Assembly (NCBI GenBank): GCA_910584685.1 | Contig: CAJUAO010000010.1 | Span: 1-64,000, forward strand | From: an uncultured Lachnospiraceae bacterium | GTDB lineage: Bacteria > Bacillota > Clostridia > Lachnospirales > Lachnospiraceae | Direction of reading: 5' to 3' | Length of the DNA: 64,000 nt | In this document: piece by piece, positions 44,513 to 52,800 of the stretch | Position numbering within the stretch: the stretch's first letter is position 1 | Layout: the number at the start of each line of letters is the position of its first letter | Position numbers and translations under genes: made by a program | The notes under the pieces: model-generated | What the model was told of the DNA's origin: nothing | The model's input: only the letters and a program-made list of their open reading frames with translations | Databases searched by the model: none

Positions 44513-44947
44513 ATGCAAAGTGTAAGAATTTATGAAATGCCGGCCTGTAAAATGGTTTCCTCCGGAACAGGCATGTTCGGAGATGAAAAATTCAATATAT
44601 TTGACGAATGGTTATCTTCACAAAAAAGAGGGCTATTTCCGAAGGATTTCCTATTTTGGGCAGGAGATGGCTTTGTTTGGCTGTATATGTATGAAGATGG
44701 AATGAATGTTCCAAACGAATTTGAAATAATAGATTTTCAAGGAGGTCTTTATGCCGTGGCAACCGACATAGACCAAAATACAGACAGGGAGCTTATGAAC
44801 ACAGAGATAGATAAATTTCTAAGTGAAAACGGATTTGTGCGTGACACATTACGTTTTGAATTAGGAAATATAATTACGCCGCCACTTGCGAAAAAAATAA
44901 TGGGATATGAACAGATGGACTATTATATCCCAATAAAAGCAAAATAA
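44513..44947 (+). CDS. GyrI-like small-molecule-binding protein
   Basis: A 144-residue protein of the GyrI-like/AraC effector-binding (SHS2) superfamily. It shows the repeated two-half fold: VRIYEMPACKMVSSGTG at the start, GGLYAVATDIDQ in the middle (about residues 77-88), then a helix of the type RELMNTEIDKFLSENGF, and the C-terminal MDYYIPIK strand. No DNA-binding domain is attached. Such stand-alone proteins bind hydrophobic or cationic small molecules, and some hydrolyse them. GGAGG precedes the ATG. The next gene, 39 bp on, encodes a second member of the same family. Confidence 0.75.
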   Translation: MQSVRIYEMPACKMVSSGTGMFGDEKFNIFDEWLSSQKRGLFPKDFLFWAGDGFVWLYMYEDGMNVPNEFEIIDFQGGLYAVATDIDQNTDRELMNTEIDKFLSENGFVRDTLRFELGNIITPPLAKKIMGYEQMDYYIPIKAK

Positions 44948-44985
44948 AAAGATATGAAAAAATAATAAACAGGAGGAAAAATACA

Positions 44986-45546
44986 GTGAATATACATCAT
45001 CCACAGGAAAAAATTATTAAAACTTACGACTATAACGGAATTGTTGTTGATTTGGTTGAATGGAGCGACACTATCTGGTGTGGAAAAGTAGGTTATGCAG
45101 ACAATAATACCGATGAACCGAATGTTGAAAAGATTATGGAAGATTTTATGTCTGTCTCCGCCGTGCCAAACAGCCGTGAAGATAATTGGGATATTTGCAT
45201 GAGTCTGAATTATCTTTCATGTGAAAGAAGCAGCGGTGTGATGTTTGGATTTCTTGTCGCAACTGACGTTCAACCTGCTTCATATGATATTTACAAAATT
45301 CCTGATGCAAAATTTTTACGAATAAGAATGTGTGACGAAACTGCAAGAGCGCTCGGACACGAGCCGTGGGCGGGCGGTATTCCTCCATATCATTGGATTG
45401 GAGAGCAAATTGCCCCTAAATTTGGCTATACATATGGCAATGACACACTTCCAATCATTGAATATTATGGGTTTTTCAAACCGGAAGATGGGACTCACGA
45501 GTATTGTTACCTGTATGTTCCGGTTCAGGAAAAAAATGCTATGTAA
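44986..45546 (+). CDS. GyrI-like small-molecule-binding protein, second copy
   Basis: A 186-residue protein of the same superfamily as its neighbour. The core is SGVMFGFLVATDVQP followed by YDIYKIPDAKFLRIRMC, then a helix and the ending EYCYLYVPVQEK, which corresponds to the MDYYIPIK end of the first gene. The N-terminal 60 residues are longer than in the neighbour and include two Trp in a WSDTIWCG context. Translation starts at GTG, with AGGAGG ten bases upstream. A strong terminator follows, so the pair makes one transcript. The ligand is unknown. Confidence 0.75.
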   Translation: MNIHHPQEKIIKTYDYNGIVVDLVEWSDTIWCGKVGYADNNTDEPNVEKIMEDFMSVSAVPNSREDNWDICMSLNYLSCERSSGVMFGFLVATDVQPASYDIYKIPDAKFLRIRMCDETARALGHEPWAGGIPPYHWIGEQIAPKFGYTYGNDTLPIIEYYGFFKPEDGTHEYCYLYVPVQEKNAM

Positions 45547-45563
45547 AAATCAGATTAACAGAA

Positions 45564-45613
45564 GCCGTCCTCTGTCCGGCAGTAAGCCGGATAGGAGACG
45601 GCAAAATTTTTTT
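45564..45613 (+). terminator. Rho-independent terminator behind the GyrI-like pair
   Basis: The arms 45564-45580 and 45586-45602 (GCCGTCC and GGAGACGGC ends, GTCCGGC and GCCGGAT inner parts) form a long GC-rich stem with a 5-nt loop, followed by seven T at 45607-45613. Confidence 0.85.
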
Positions 45614-45687
45614 CACATCTTTTAATTCTTTATCTCACATAAGCAAAAACGTATGGCTTATTTGCTTAATATAAATTTTATGTTATA

Positions 45688-47142
45688 TTAATTCTCTGTT
45701 ATGGTAATCTCTATCACATATATGGTATCAGATATGCTGTTTGCGCGGTATACAATGCTGAAGCCTCTTGTAGAAGGGTATTTTCCATAATCTATCTGAT
45801 TTTCTTTCATGTAGTTCTCTGGCGTAACTCCGCCCTCGCATCTTACATATGCCGTTATACTGTTTTTTCCTGCCTCAAGCTGACTGTTTACATAGCTGCT
45901 GAAATCTGCGATTGTAGGATATATCGTTCCATACTCCTTAGCTGCAAAATAATCATATCCATACTTGGTGCCGTTACATGGCGTTCCGTACGTATATGTA
46001 TGGTCTTTTTTCATCTGGGAATCCGTTATATTAAAATAGCTGTAATTTATTTCCCCGCTGTCCTGCTGCTGACCGTTTACCCAAACAAGAGGGTCGTCCC
46101 ACGTACAGTCAATCTGATACCACTCATTATCTAAGCATACCGTGTTCCATGCGTGAGCCTGCCCGTTTCCATAGCCTGTTACTATATCGCACCTTATTCC
46201 CAATAAATCCATACAAAGCTTAAAGCTTTCCGCATATCCCTGACATACGGCTTTTTTCATCAGAAACACGCCCTCAGGATGAAAATTGTACTCCTCCATT
46301 TCCATAGGGTTTGTACAATCCTCTATATTATATCTGCAGTTAGCTACAATATAATCATGCACAGCCTTTTCCCTTTCAGGGTCGGCGCTGTAATTTGCCA
46401 TTACATTGTCAATAAGAGGCTTTACCATGGCGAATATCTGTTTTTGGGTATCATTAAGCTTTGACGTGTCCCCGCTTACATATGCTAATGCATAGCCGTA
46501 ATTAACGCTGTTCTCTGACACATATATCTTTTTTGATGAGGAATTGTTTGATGTGTCTGTGTACTCCGTCTTATTATTATTTACAATATCCTTATTCTGG
46601 TCAGATATTTGCGAATTTGCATTTCCGACGCCTGCTACAGACGAATTATTCTCATTCTCCACCTTCACAGGCTGCTTATCAGTATTATCCGGCGTATTAT
46701 TGTTATTATTTGGAGGCGGCGTATTATTTCCGTTATTTCCCTCCGGCGGTGTATTATTTCCGTTTCCACCGCTGTTATTGTCTGCAGGCGTAGTTTCCTG
46801 TGGGCTGCCTGTATTGTTATTATCATTATTATTTGGGCTGCTGCTTTGAGTGTCTGTTGTTTCATCACCGGAAGTATTTGTTGTTTCTGCAAAAGCCCCG
46901 TCAGTATCACCGCTCTCATTCTCACCGCTGCCCTTTTCGGTTTCCTTTATATCCCCGCCTGCGCTCTCTGATTTATCATTTTCTTTATTCTTGGATGCGC
47001 TGTCCTTCTCTGCCGCAATTTTCTTTGTTTCCTTACCTCCGACATCCGCCTGCTCTCCCTTTTTGTCGTCAGTTCCGCAGCCTGCCACTATAATAGCTGT
47101 CGCAACCGCCAGCAGTATAAGCTTAATGTTTTTTCTTTTCAT
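45688..47142 (-). CDS. Transglutaminase-like lipoprotein with Asn/Pro-rich linker
   Basis: A 484-residue lipoprotein: signal peptide with lipobox IVAGC (Cys at about residue 22), a low-complexity linker of about 150 residues rich in Asn, Gly, Pro, Thr and Glu, and a transglutaminase-like (papain-fold) domain at about 215-405. The catalytic triad is visible: Cys in KKAVCQGYAESF, His in QAHAWNTV and Asp in QIDCTWDDP. Such exterior domains may act as proteases or cross-linkers. The start at 47142 is chosen because AAAGGAAA precedes it and the signal peptide begins there. It is monocistronic with a near-consensus promoter. Confidence 0.85.
   Translation of the reverse strand: MKRKNIKLILLAVATAIIVAGCGTDDKKGEQADVGGKETKKIAAEKDSASKNKENDKSESAGGDIKETEKGSGENESGDTDGAFAETTNTSGDETTDTQSSSPNNNDNNNTGSPQETTPADNNSGGNGNNTPPEGNNGNNTPPPNNNNNTPDNTDKQPVKVENENNSSVAGVGNANSQISDQNKDIVNNNKTEYTDTSNNSSSKKIYVSENSVNYGYALAYVSGDTSKLNDTQKQIFAMVKPLIDNVMANYSADPEREKAVHDYIVANCRYNIEDCTNPMEMEEYNFHPEGVFLMKKAVCQGYAESFKLCMDLLGIRCDIVTGYGNGQAHAWNTVCLDNEWYQIDCTWDDPLVWVNGQQQDSGEINYSYFNITDSQMKKDHTYTYGTPCNGTKYGYDYFAAKEYGTIYPTIADFSSYVNSQLEAGKNSITAYVRCEGGVTPENYMKENQIDYGKYPSTRGFSIVYRANSISDTIYVIEITITEN
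46691..46770. repeat. 30-bp-period repeat in the linker of the transglutaminase lipoprotein
   Basis: GGCGGCGTATTATTTCCG at 46715-46732 recurs as GGCGGTGTATTATTTCCG at 46745-46762, with a further degenerate copy near 46691. The period is 30 bp, so changes in copy number would keep the reading frame and only alter linker length. Confidence 0.65.
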
Positions 47143-47224
47143 ATTTTTGTTTCCTTTCATGTAAATATGCCTAAACATAAAATACAATCCGTATAAATGT
47201 TAAAAATCATTATATTTAAAACAT

Positions 47225-47253
47225 ATTATATCTGTATTTCCCTATACTGTAAA
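47225..47253 (-). promoter_or_regulatory. Promoter of the transglutaminase lipoprotein gene
   Basis: On the minus strand TTTACA (47248-47253), 17 bp, TATAAT (47225-47230). The leader to the ATG is about 75 nt. Confidence 0.7.
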
Positions 47254-47337
47254 GGCTTGATTTTCAAAGGGCGGATTTTTAATTACTGCCTGCTCCTGTA
47301 TATCCTGTATCCCCTGTTATAATTCCCGTCTGGATTC

Positions 47338-47739
47338 CTAAATCTGCTTTGTCAATTCCATATAAAATTCCGGATATTTGCTTTTTATATTTATCGGCCT
47401 TGAGCTGTCATCAAGAAAGCAGTGCTCCGACTCTCCCATAAAAATAATCTCCTCCTCACTCCCCTTTTTCATAGTATACTCTATTATAAGCCTTATGCCG
47501 TTAAATTCCTTCACCCTTACATCTATAAATACTTCATCTGCAAAGGTTGTGCTTTTCTTATACTGACAGGAAAGCTTTATAACAGGAGAAGCTATGCCCT
47601 CCCTTTCCAGCCTGTCATATGGCCAGCCTGTGCGTTCCAGAAAATCAATCCTTGCCTCCTCCATCCATCTTATATAATTGGAGTGATGGGTAATTCCCAT
47701 TCTGTCAGTTTCGTAATATTGTACCTTATGCTTATACAA
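47338..47739 (-). CDS. YbgC-like acyl-CoA thioesterase (4HBT)
   Basis: A 133-residue hotdog-fold thioesterase of the 4-hydroxybenzoyl-CoA thioesterase group. The active-site motif YYETDRMGITHHSNYIRWMEEAR (about residues 8-30) holds the conserved catalytic Asp (DRMG) and the following His/Asn region. It would hydrolyse an acyl-CoA of unknown chain length. The length is normal. It begins 14 bp after the response regulator stop, in the same direction, so it may be the last gene of the two-component operon; the pairing with a sensor has no clear meaning. Confidence 0.88.
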   Translation of the reverse strand: MYKHKVQYYETDRMGITHHSNYIRWMEEARIDFLERTGWPYDRLEREGIASPVIKLSCQYKKSTTFADEVFIDVRVKEFNGIRLIIEYTMKKGSEEEIIFMGESEHCFLDDSSRPINIKSKYPEFYMELTKQI

Positions 47740-47753
47740 AAGCCTTTCCTCCT

Positions 47754-48449
47754 TTATATCTTAAAGCGGTATCCTACTCCCCATATGGTTTCTATATACT
47801 GGGGATTAGATGTGTCAAGCTCTATCTTCTCCCTTATTTTCTTTATGTGGACTGTAACCGTAGCTATATCTCCTATGGATTCCATATCCCAGATTTTCTG
47901 AAACAGTTCCTCCTTTGTGTACACATGATTCGGATTTGACGCCAAAAATGTAAGCAAATCAAATTCCTTTGCAGTAAGGTTTTTTTCCTCTCCGTCTACG
48001 CTTACCCGTCTTGCCGTCTTATCTATGCGGATGCCTCTTATCTCAATAATGTCGTTTTGGGATATATTACTTCCTACCAGCCTTTCATACCTTGCCATAT
48101 GGGCTTTCACCCTTGCCACCAGCTCGCTTGGGCTGAAGGGCTTTGTAATATAATCGTCTGCTCCAAGCCCTAAACCTCTTACCTTATCTATATCATCCTT
48201 CTTTGCCGACACAACAATAACAGGAGTATTCTTTTTTTCTCTTATCTTTTTACATATCTCAAATCCGTCAATATTCGGAAGCATTAAGTCAAGTATAAAT
48301 AAATCAAAATCCTCCTCCAGCGCCTTTTTAAGTCCTGCGTCACCCCTTGTCTCTATCTCCGCCTGAAAGCCCGACATCTCCAGATAATCCTTCTCCAGCT
48401 CTGCTATGCTTTCTTCGTCTTCTACTATCAAAATCCTTTTTTCTTCCAC
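47754..48449 (-). CDS. OmpR-family response regulator
   Basis: A 231-residue response regulator. The receiver domain (about 1-118) has the acidic pair Glu10/Asp11, the phosphorylated Asp54 in FILDLMLPNIDG, VVSAK and TKPFSPSEL. The OmpR-type winged helix (about 130-228) shows LTAKEFDLLTFLASNPNHVYTKEEL and the C-terminal IETIWGVGYRF. Translation starts at GTG with AGGAGGT nine bases upstream. The start lies inside the 3' end of the kinase gene, with 110 bp of overlap in another frame. Its DNA target and signal are unknown. Confidence 0.93.
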   Translation of the reverse strand: MEEKRILIVEDEESIAELEKDYLEMSGFQAEIETRGDAGLKKALEEDFDLFILDLMLPNIDGFEICKKIREKKNTPVIVVSAKKDDIDKVRGLGLGADDYITKPFSPSELVARVKAHMARYERLVGSNISQNDIIEIRGIRIDKTARRVSVDGEEKNLTAKEFDLLTFLASNPNHVYTKEELFQKIWDMESIGDIATVTVHIKKIREKIELDTSNPQYIETIWGVGYRFKI

Positions 48450-49971
48450 CTTTCTTTACCTCCTGTGTGTATGTGTATTCGCTGTAATCGTCCGTCGCAT
48501 CTGTTTTCTTCAATATAAAATGTATGGACAGACCTGTTCCCTGGGTACTGAACGCCCAGATTGTCCCTCCGTGGGCCTCTATAATTTTCTTTACTATAGA
48601 TAATCCAATTCCGCTGCCTCCCCTTTTTGAATTTCTTGAAGCGTCTGTTCTGTAAAATCTCTCAAAAATATATGGCAGCTCCTCTGACGATACGCCCTTG
48701 CCATTGTCCTCTATCTCAAAATGTATAAAATCCTTCTGGTCTTTTATACGGATATTTATTATTCCCTCCTCCTTGTCATTGTATTTCAGGGAGTTGCTTA
48801 TAATATTGTTTATTACCCTCTTAAGCTGCTCCGGGTCCGCCACCACCTCTGCGTTTTTATCCGTATAGTTAAAATAATTAAGCTTAAAGCCTTTACTGTC
48901 AAGCTCCGTGGAAAGCTCCTCAATACAGTCGTCAAAATAATCCCACACGTTAAGCTTTACAAAATGATAAGGTATGCTGTTTGTATCTATCCTTGAATAT
49001 ACGGTAAGCTCTCCTATAAGCCTGTCCATATCGTTCGCCTTGTTATATATGGTTTTTATATATTTATCCATCTTTTCCGGCGTATCCGCAACACCGTCCA
49101 TTATCCCCTCAACATAGCCCTTTATGGCTGTTATAGGCGTCTTTAAATCATGGGAAATGTTGCTGATAAGCTCCTTGCTCTCAGTATCATTTTTCAGGTT
49201 TTCCTCTATGGACTGCTTAAGATGTACCCTCATTTCCTCATATGCGTCATACAGCCTTCCAAACTCGTCGTCCTTTGGATATGACAATGTAAATTCAAGA
49301 TTGCCCGCCGTTATGTTCATTGTGGCATCCTTTAAATTGTTTATAGGCTTAAGTATACTCTTATATATCCACAGGGACAGACATGCTCCCGTCATAACCA
49401 TAAGAAGTATGGATATAATTATAAACTCCACAATAAGACTCTTTATCTCCGGAAGCATGTGACCTATCTTGCCTGTTATATATACTGTTCCAAATTCACC
49501 CTCCCTGCATATAAAGGTCACAGGCTTAATAATATAGCTGCTGTTTCCCCTTATATAATACGTCGCAACCGATACGTCAGCGGCATTATCGTATTGGGGA
49601 AGCAGGGATACTATATTCGTGTCCTCATTATACAGACCGTTATATATAAACCTTCCCTTATAATTTACTATAATTGAGGTTATATCTATGCAGTTTTCAT
49701 TATCAAAGCTTTTCCAGACATTCCTGTCAGAGGGATTAAAGCCTTCGCCGGATATTTCCTCATTCACCTTGTCCCTTATTGACTCTGTTATAAGGTCAAG
49801 CATAGCCGTCTTATCAAAAATCTCGCTTTGTCCGTCAAGGCTGATATCATAATTTTCCTCCATCTCCTCAATCTGGTATTTTCCTAAAGAGATTCCAAAC
49901 AGGCCAATCATAAGCACAGGAAATACGATGATTATAAAAAATGATATTTTAACCTTATTTGTAAGGCTCAT
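48340..49971 (-). CDS. HAMP-domain sensor histidine kinase
   Basis: A 543-residue membrane kinase: first helix about 10-28, an extracellular sensor part to about 176, second helix about 178-202, HAMP (about 203-255), HisKA with the phosphorylated His274 in SNISHDLKTPI, and a HATPase domain with NIISNSLKYND, DNGKGVSSEELPYIFERFYR and GGSGIGLSIVKKI. After the normal end near FILKKT about 55 extra residues follow, of which about 36 are read out of frame from the start of the response regulator gene; this tail is basic and not kinase-like. The sensed signal is unknown. Confidence 0.92.
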   Translation of the reverse strand: MSLTNKVKISFFIIIVFPVLMIGLFGISLGKYQIEEMEENYDISLDGQSEIFDKTAMLDLITESIRDKVNEEISGEGFNPSDRNVWKSFDNENCIDITSIIVNYKGRFIYNGLYNEDTNIVSLLPQYDNAADVSVATYYIRGNSSYIIKPVTFICREGEFGTVYITGKIGHMLPEIKSLIVEFIIISILLMVMTGACLSLWIYKSILKPINNLKDATMNITAGNLEFTLSYPKDDEFGRLYDAYEEMRVHLKQSIEENLKNDTESKELISNISHDLKTPITAIKGYVEGIMDGVADTPEKMDKYIKTIYNKANDMDRLIGELTVYSRIDTNSIPYHFVKLNVWDYFDDCIEELSTELDSKGFKLNYFNYTDKNAEVVADPEQLKRVINNIISNSLKYNDKEEGIINIRIKDQKDFIHFEIEDNGKGVSSEELPYIFERFYRTDASRNSKRGGSGIGLSIVKKIIEAHGGTIWAFSTQGTGLSIHFILKKTDATDDYSEYTYTQEVKKGGRKKDFDSRRRRKHSRAGEGLSGDVGLSGGDRDKG

Positions 49972-50048
49972 AAATACGCTCCCTTTCCCTGTCTGCCGGG
50001 AGATTGAGCAGACGTCATATTAATTCTTTTAAACATATTATTAAGAGC

Positions 50049-50054
50049 AGTATA
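50049..50054 (-). promoter_or_regulatory. Extended -10 element before the kinase gene
   Basis: On the minus strand TGTTATACT: -10 TATACT at 50049-50054 with TG one base upstream and no clear -35. It is about 80 bp before the kinase start. Confidence 0.3.
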
Positions 50055-50078
50055 ACATATTTTTTTACATATATATAG

Positions 50079-51152
50079 TTAACTTTTTATAAATTTGATG
50101 AATATAACCGTTGCGTCCCTGACAAGTATATATACAACAGGCGACAGAAACATTCCCGTAAAGCCTAACAGCTTATAGCCTACATATATCGATATAAGCA
50201 TCATAACAGGATGGACTCCTATTTTATTTCCTATAAGCTTCGGCTCCATAAACTCCCTTGTAAAATAGCATACCAAAAAAACGGTAAATATTATTGCCGC
50301 TTTAATAAAATTTCCCGCTGCTATATATATAATTGTCCATGGTATAAGCACCGTACCCACGCCAAATAAAGGCAGCGCATCCAATATACCTATGACTATG
50401 CCTACCAGCAGCGCATATTTATTTCCAAGAATCATAAAGCCGGCGACACATTCCGCCGCCACTACTGTCATAATAATGATTTGCGCCTTTATATATGCCT
50501 TTCCGGTATTTAGCGTTCTGGAGAACACAAATCTTATCTCCCTGCTGAAATAGCAGCCCTCCAGATAATTCCTTATCTTATCCGTATCCTTAATAAATAA
50601 AAACAATGATACTATCACAAGAGCAATTCCTATAATAAAATCTATTACGGCAACAATGGCAGGAATAGATGTTCCCATTATAATGGATGTTATTTTTGTC
50701 TCCATATCGCACATAAAATTATCTATATTTTCTGATACTGTTCTAAAGAGTGAATCTCCCTCCATTCCAACTGCATCTCCTACTGAATTGCAGATATCGC
50801 ACAGATAATCATCCGCTTTGTCCATATATATATCCATGTTTTCCAAAAGCGCCGTTACCTGCGCCAGTATTCCTCTTATAAGCCACCCTGACAGTATTAC
50901 AAGCACAGCAGTTATGATTATTAATACTAATGTAGTTCCTACCATTTTATTTATATGAAAATACTTTTTTAAAAACATTACGATAGGCTTTATGATAATG
51001 GCAAGTAAAAGCCCAACAATAAATGGCCACAAAACCGGCAGCATATATTTTAAAAACAAAAAGGACACAAGCAGCAGTCCGCTGACAAATGCCAATACCC
51101 ACAGCTTACGCCCATATTCATCTATAAACTTTTTCCTGACCTTTTCATTCAT
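50079..51152 (-). CDS. ytvI: Sporulation membrane protein YtvI (AI-2E transporter family)
   Basis: A 357-residue membrane protein of the AI-2E/PerM family, YtvI subgroup known from sporulation of Bacillus and Clostridia. It has about eight hydrophobic segments, grouped as an N-terminal set (about 17-90), a long soluble middle (about 100-155), and a C-terminal set with the family motif GILDALPLFGVGTVLIPW (about 265-282) and FMEPKLIGNKIGVHPV (about 310-325). Substrate and direction are not known for YtvI. It stands alone between metK and the two-component genes. Confidence 0.82.
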   Translation of the reverse strand: MNEKVRKKFIDEYGRKLWVLAFVSGLLLVSFLFLKYMLPVLWPFIVGLLLAIIIKPIVMFLKKYFHINKMVGTTLVLIIITAVLVILSGWLIRGILAQVTALLENMDIYMDKADDYLCDICNSVGDAVGMEGDSLFRTVSENIDNFMCDMETKITSIIMGTSIPAIVAVIDFIIGIALVIVSLFLFIKDTDKIRNYLEGCYFSREIRFVFSRTLNTGKAYIKAQIIIMTVVAAECVAGFMILGNKYALLVGIVIGILDALPLFGVGTVLIPWTIIYIAAGNFIKAAIIFTVFLVCYFTREFMEPKLIGNKIGVHPVMMLISIYVGYKLLGFTGMFLSPVVYILVRDATVIFIKFIKS

Positions 51153-51213
51153 GATGCCACCATATTTATTTAAATTTTTAGTCTATTATTTCCATAATAA
51201 ATACGGCTTATTC

Positions 51214-51250
51214 AAAAAAAGAAGACCCATATTTATAATAATGAGTCTTC
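51214..51250 (-). terminator. Rho-independent terminator of metK
   Basis: On the minus strand GAAGACTCAT (51241-51250) pairs with ATGGGTCTTC (51221-51230) over 10 bp with one G-T pair, 10-nt loop, followed by seven T (51214-51220). Confidence 0.85.
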
Positions 51251-51295
51251 CTTTGTATTATGTATTCATTTTCCGGTTAAATTACTAGCGCAAAA

Positions 51296-52483
51296 TTAAA
51301 GATACTTTTTTAAAGCTTCTGCCCTATCCGTCTTCTCCCAAGGAAGGTCAAGGTCGTTGCGTCCGAAATGTCCGTATGCTGAGGTCTGCTTATAGATTGG
51401 TCTTCTAAGGTCAAGCATCTTTATAATGCCTGCAGGTCTTAAATCAAAGTTTTCCCTTATTATCTCTACAAGCTTTTCATCTGAAAGCTTTCCTGTTCCA
51501 AAGGTATCTATCATAACTGACGTAGGATATGCTACTCCTATAGCGTATGAAAGCTGTATCTCACATCTTTCTGCAAGTCCTGCCGCAACTATATTCTTTG
51601 CAACATATCTTGCTGCGTATGCTGCTGAACGGTCTACCTTAGTGCAGTCCTTTCCTGAAAAAGCACCGCCGCCATGACGGGCATATCCGCCGTATGTATC
51701 AACTATAATCTTTCTTCCCGTAAGACCTGAATCTCCATGTGGTCCTCCCACAACAAATCTTCCTGTAGGATTAATAAAGAACTTTGTATTTTCATCTATA
51801 AGCTCCTTCGGCAGTACAGGCTCAAATACATGCTTCTTTATATCCTCATGTATCTGCTCCTGCGTCACGTCAGGGTCATGCTGTGTGGAAAGAACTACGG
51901 CGTTTAAGTGCACAGGCTTTCCTGCCTCGTCATATTCTACTGTAACCTGTGTTTTTCCATCAGGTCTTAAGTACTTTAATGTTCCGTTCTTTCTTACATC
52001 CGTAAGCTTTTTTGCAAGCTTATGGGCAAGGGCTATAGGATATGGCATATACTCCTCTGTCTCGTTTGTAGCGTAGCCAAACATCATTCCCTGGTCTCCT
52101 GCGCCTATGGCGTCAAGCTCTGTATCTGTCATTGTATTTTCCTTTGCCTCAAGAGCCTTATCAACGCCTAAAGCAATATCCTCTGACTGCTTGTCAAGGG
52201 TGACTAAAACTGCGCATGTCTTTGCATCAATACCATAATCAGCGTTTGTGTAGCCTATCTCCTCAAGAGTAGTCCTCACTACGTTCTGTATATCAACATT
52301 TGCCTTTGTGGTAATCTCTCCCATTACCACTACCATACCTGTGGTAGTACATGTCTCACATGCTACCCTGCTCATTGGGTCCTGCGCCATCATGGCGTCA
52401 AGCACTGCGTCTGAAACGGCGTCGCAAATTTTATCAGGATGTCCCTCTGTTACTGATTCTGATGTAAATAATCTTTTTTCCAT
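51296..52483 (-). CDS. metK: S-adenosylmethionine synthetase
   Basis: A 395-residue enzyme that makes S-adenosylmethionine from methionine and ATP. The motifs FTSESVTEGHPDKICD at the N-terminus, GAGDQGMMFGYA (about residues 117-128), the P-loop-like GGPHGDSGLTGRKIIVDTYGG (about 252-272), and GGGAFSGKDCTKVDRSAAY (about 276-294) are all intact. The gene follows a SAM-I riboswitch, so excess product should stop its own transcription. SAM made here is the source of the S-adenosylhomocysteine recycled by mtnN and luxS. Confidence 0.99.
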   Translation of the reverse strand: MEKRLFTSESVTEGHPDKICDAVSDAVLDAMMAQDPMSRVACETCTTTGMVVVMGEITTKANVDIQNVVRTTLEEIGYTNADYGIDAKTCAVLVTLDKQSEDIALGVDKALEAKENTMTDTELDAIGAGDQGMMFGYATNETEEYMPYPIALAHKLAKKLTDVRKNGTLKYLRPDGKTQVTVEYDEAGKPVHLNAVVLSTQHDPDVTQEQIHEDIKKHVFEPVLPKELIDENTKFFINPTGRFVVGGPHGDSGLTGRKIIVDTYGGYARHGGGAFSGKDCTKVDRSAAYAARYVAKNIVAAGLAERCEIQLSYAIGVAYPTSVMIDTFGTGKLSDEKLVEIIRENFDLRPAGIIKMLDLRRPIYKQTSAYGHFGRNDLDLPWEKTDRAEALKKYL

Positions 52484-52588
52484 CTTTCATCTTCCTTTCT
52501 ATATGTATTCTTTATGTGCTTCCGCTTTACGGTTATATGTTTGTATCAGCGGAATATATGGCCGTGCAGGAATAATTTCCTATAAATC

Positions 52589-52613
52589 AAAAAAGTCCGC
52601 TGTCAGCGGACTT
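52589..52613 (-). terminator. SAM-dependent terminator of the metK riboswitch
   Basis: On the minus strand AAGTCCGCTG and CAGCGGACTT (52593-52602 and 52604-52613) form a 10-bp stem, followed by a run of six T (52589-52594). It is the expression platform of the riboswitch just upstream. Confidence 0.9.
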
Positions 52614-52633
52614 GATTTCCAAGGTATCAAATC

Positions 52634-52729
52634 CTCTTATTGCTCGATTAACTCGCTCAGGTAGGCACCTTCCTCATGGGGGTTGCCGGGCTTCACAGAT
52701 CCTTGTATCTCCACCGCTCTGAATAAGAG
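52634..52729 (-). ncRNA. SAM-I riboswitch (S-box leader) of metK
   Basis: The minus strand shows the S-box consensus: P1 strands CTCTTATT and AATAAGAG at the two ends (52722-52729 and 52634-52641), the conserved core AGCGGTGGAGA..GATCTGTGAAGCCCGGCAACC (the GAAGCCCGGCAACC block at 52681-52694), and the GGTGCCTACCTGAG segment. The P1 3' strand is followed by a terminator at 52589-52613, fitting an OFF switch in which bound SAM stabilises P1 and frees the terminator. The leader starts about 30-40 nt upstream of P1. Confidence 0.97.
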
Positions 52730-52771
52730 AAAATAATATTTAATTTTTATAAGCCATTTTCTTTCTTAAAT

Positions 52772-52800
52772 ATAATATTACTATTATATGTTTATGTCAA
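52772..52800 (-). promoter_or_regulatory. Promoter of the metK riboswitch transcript
   Basis: On the minus strand TTGACA (52795-52800), 17 bp, TATTAT (52772-52777). The -35 contains the TGA stop codon of murA, which lies directly upstream in the same direction. Confidence 0.8.

Noticed and set aside
46533..47164. Several long plus-strand open frames opposite the transglutaminase lipoprotein
   Set aside because: They mirror the low-complexity Asn/Pro/Thr linker of the minus-strand gene, have no ribosome binding sites, and encode repetitive hydrophobic sequence without family likeness.
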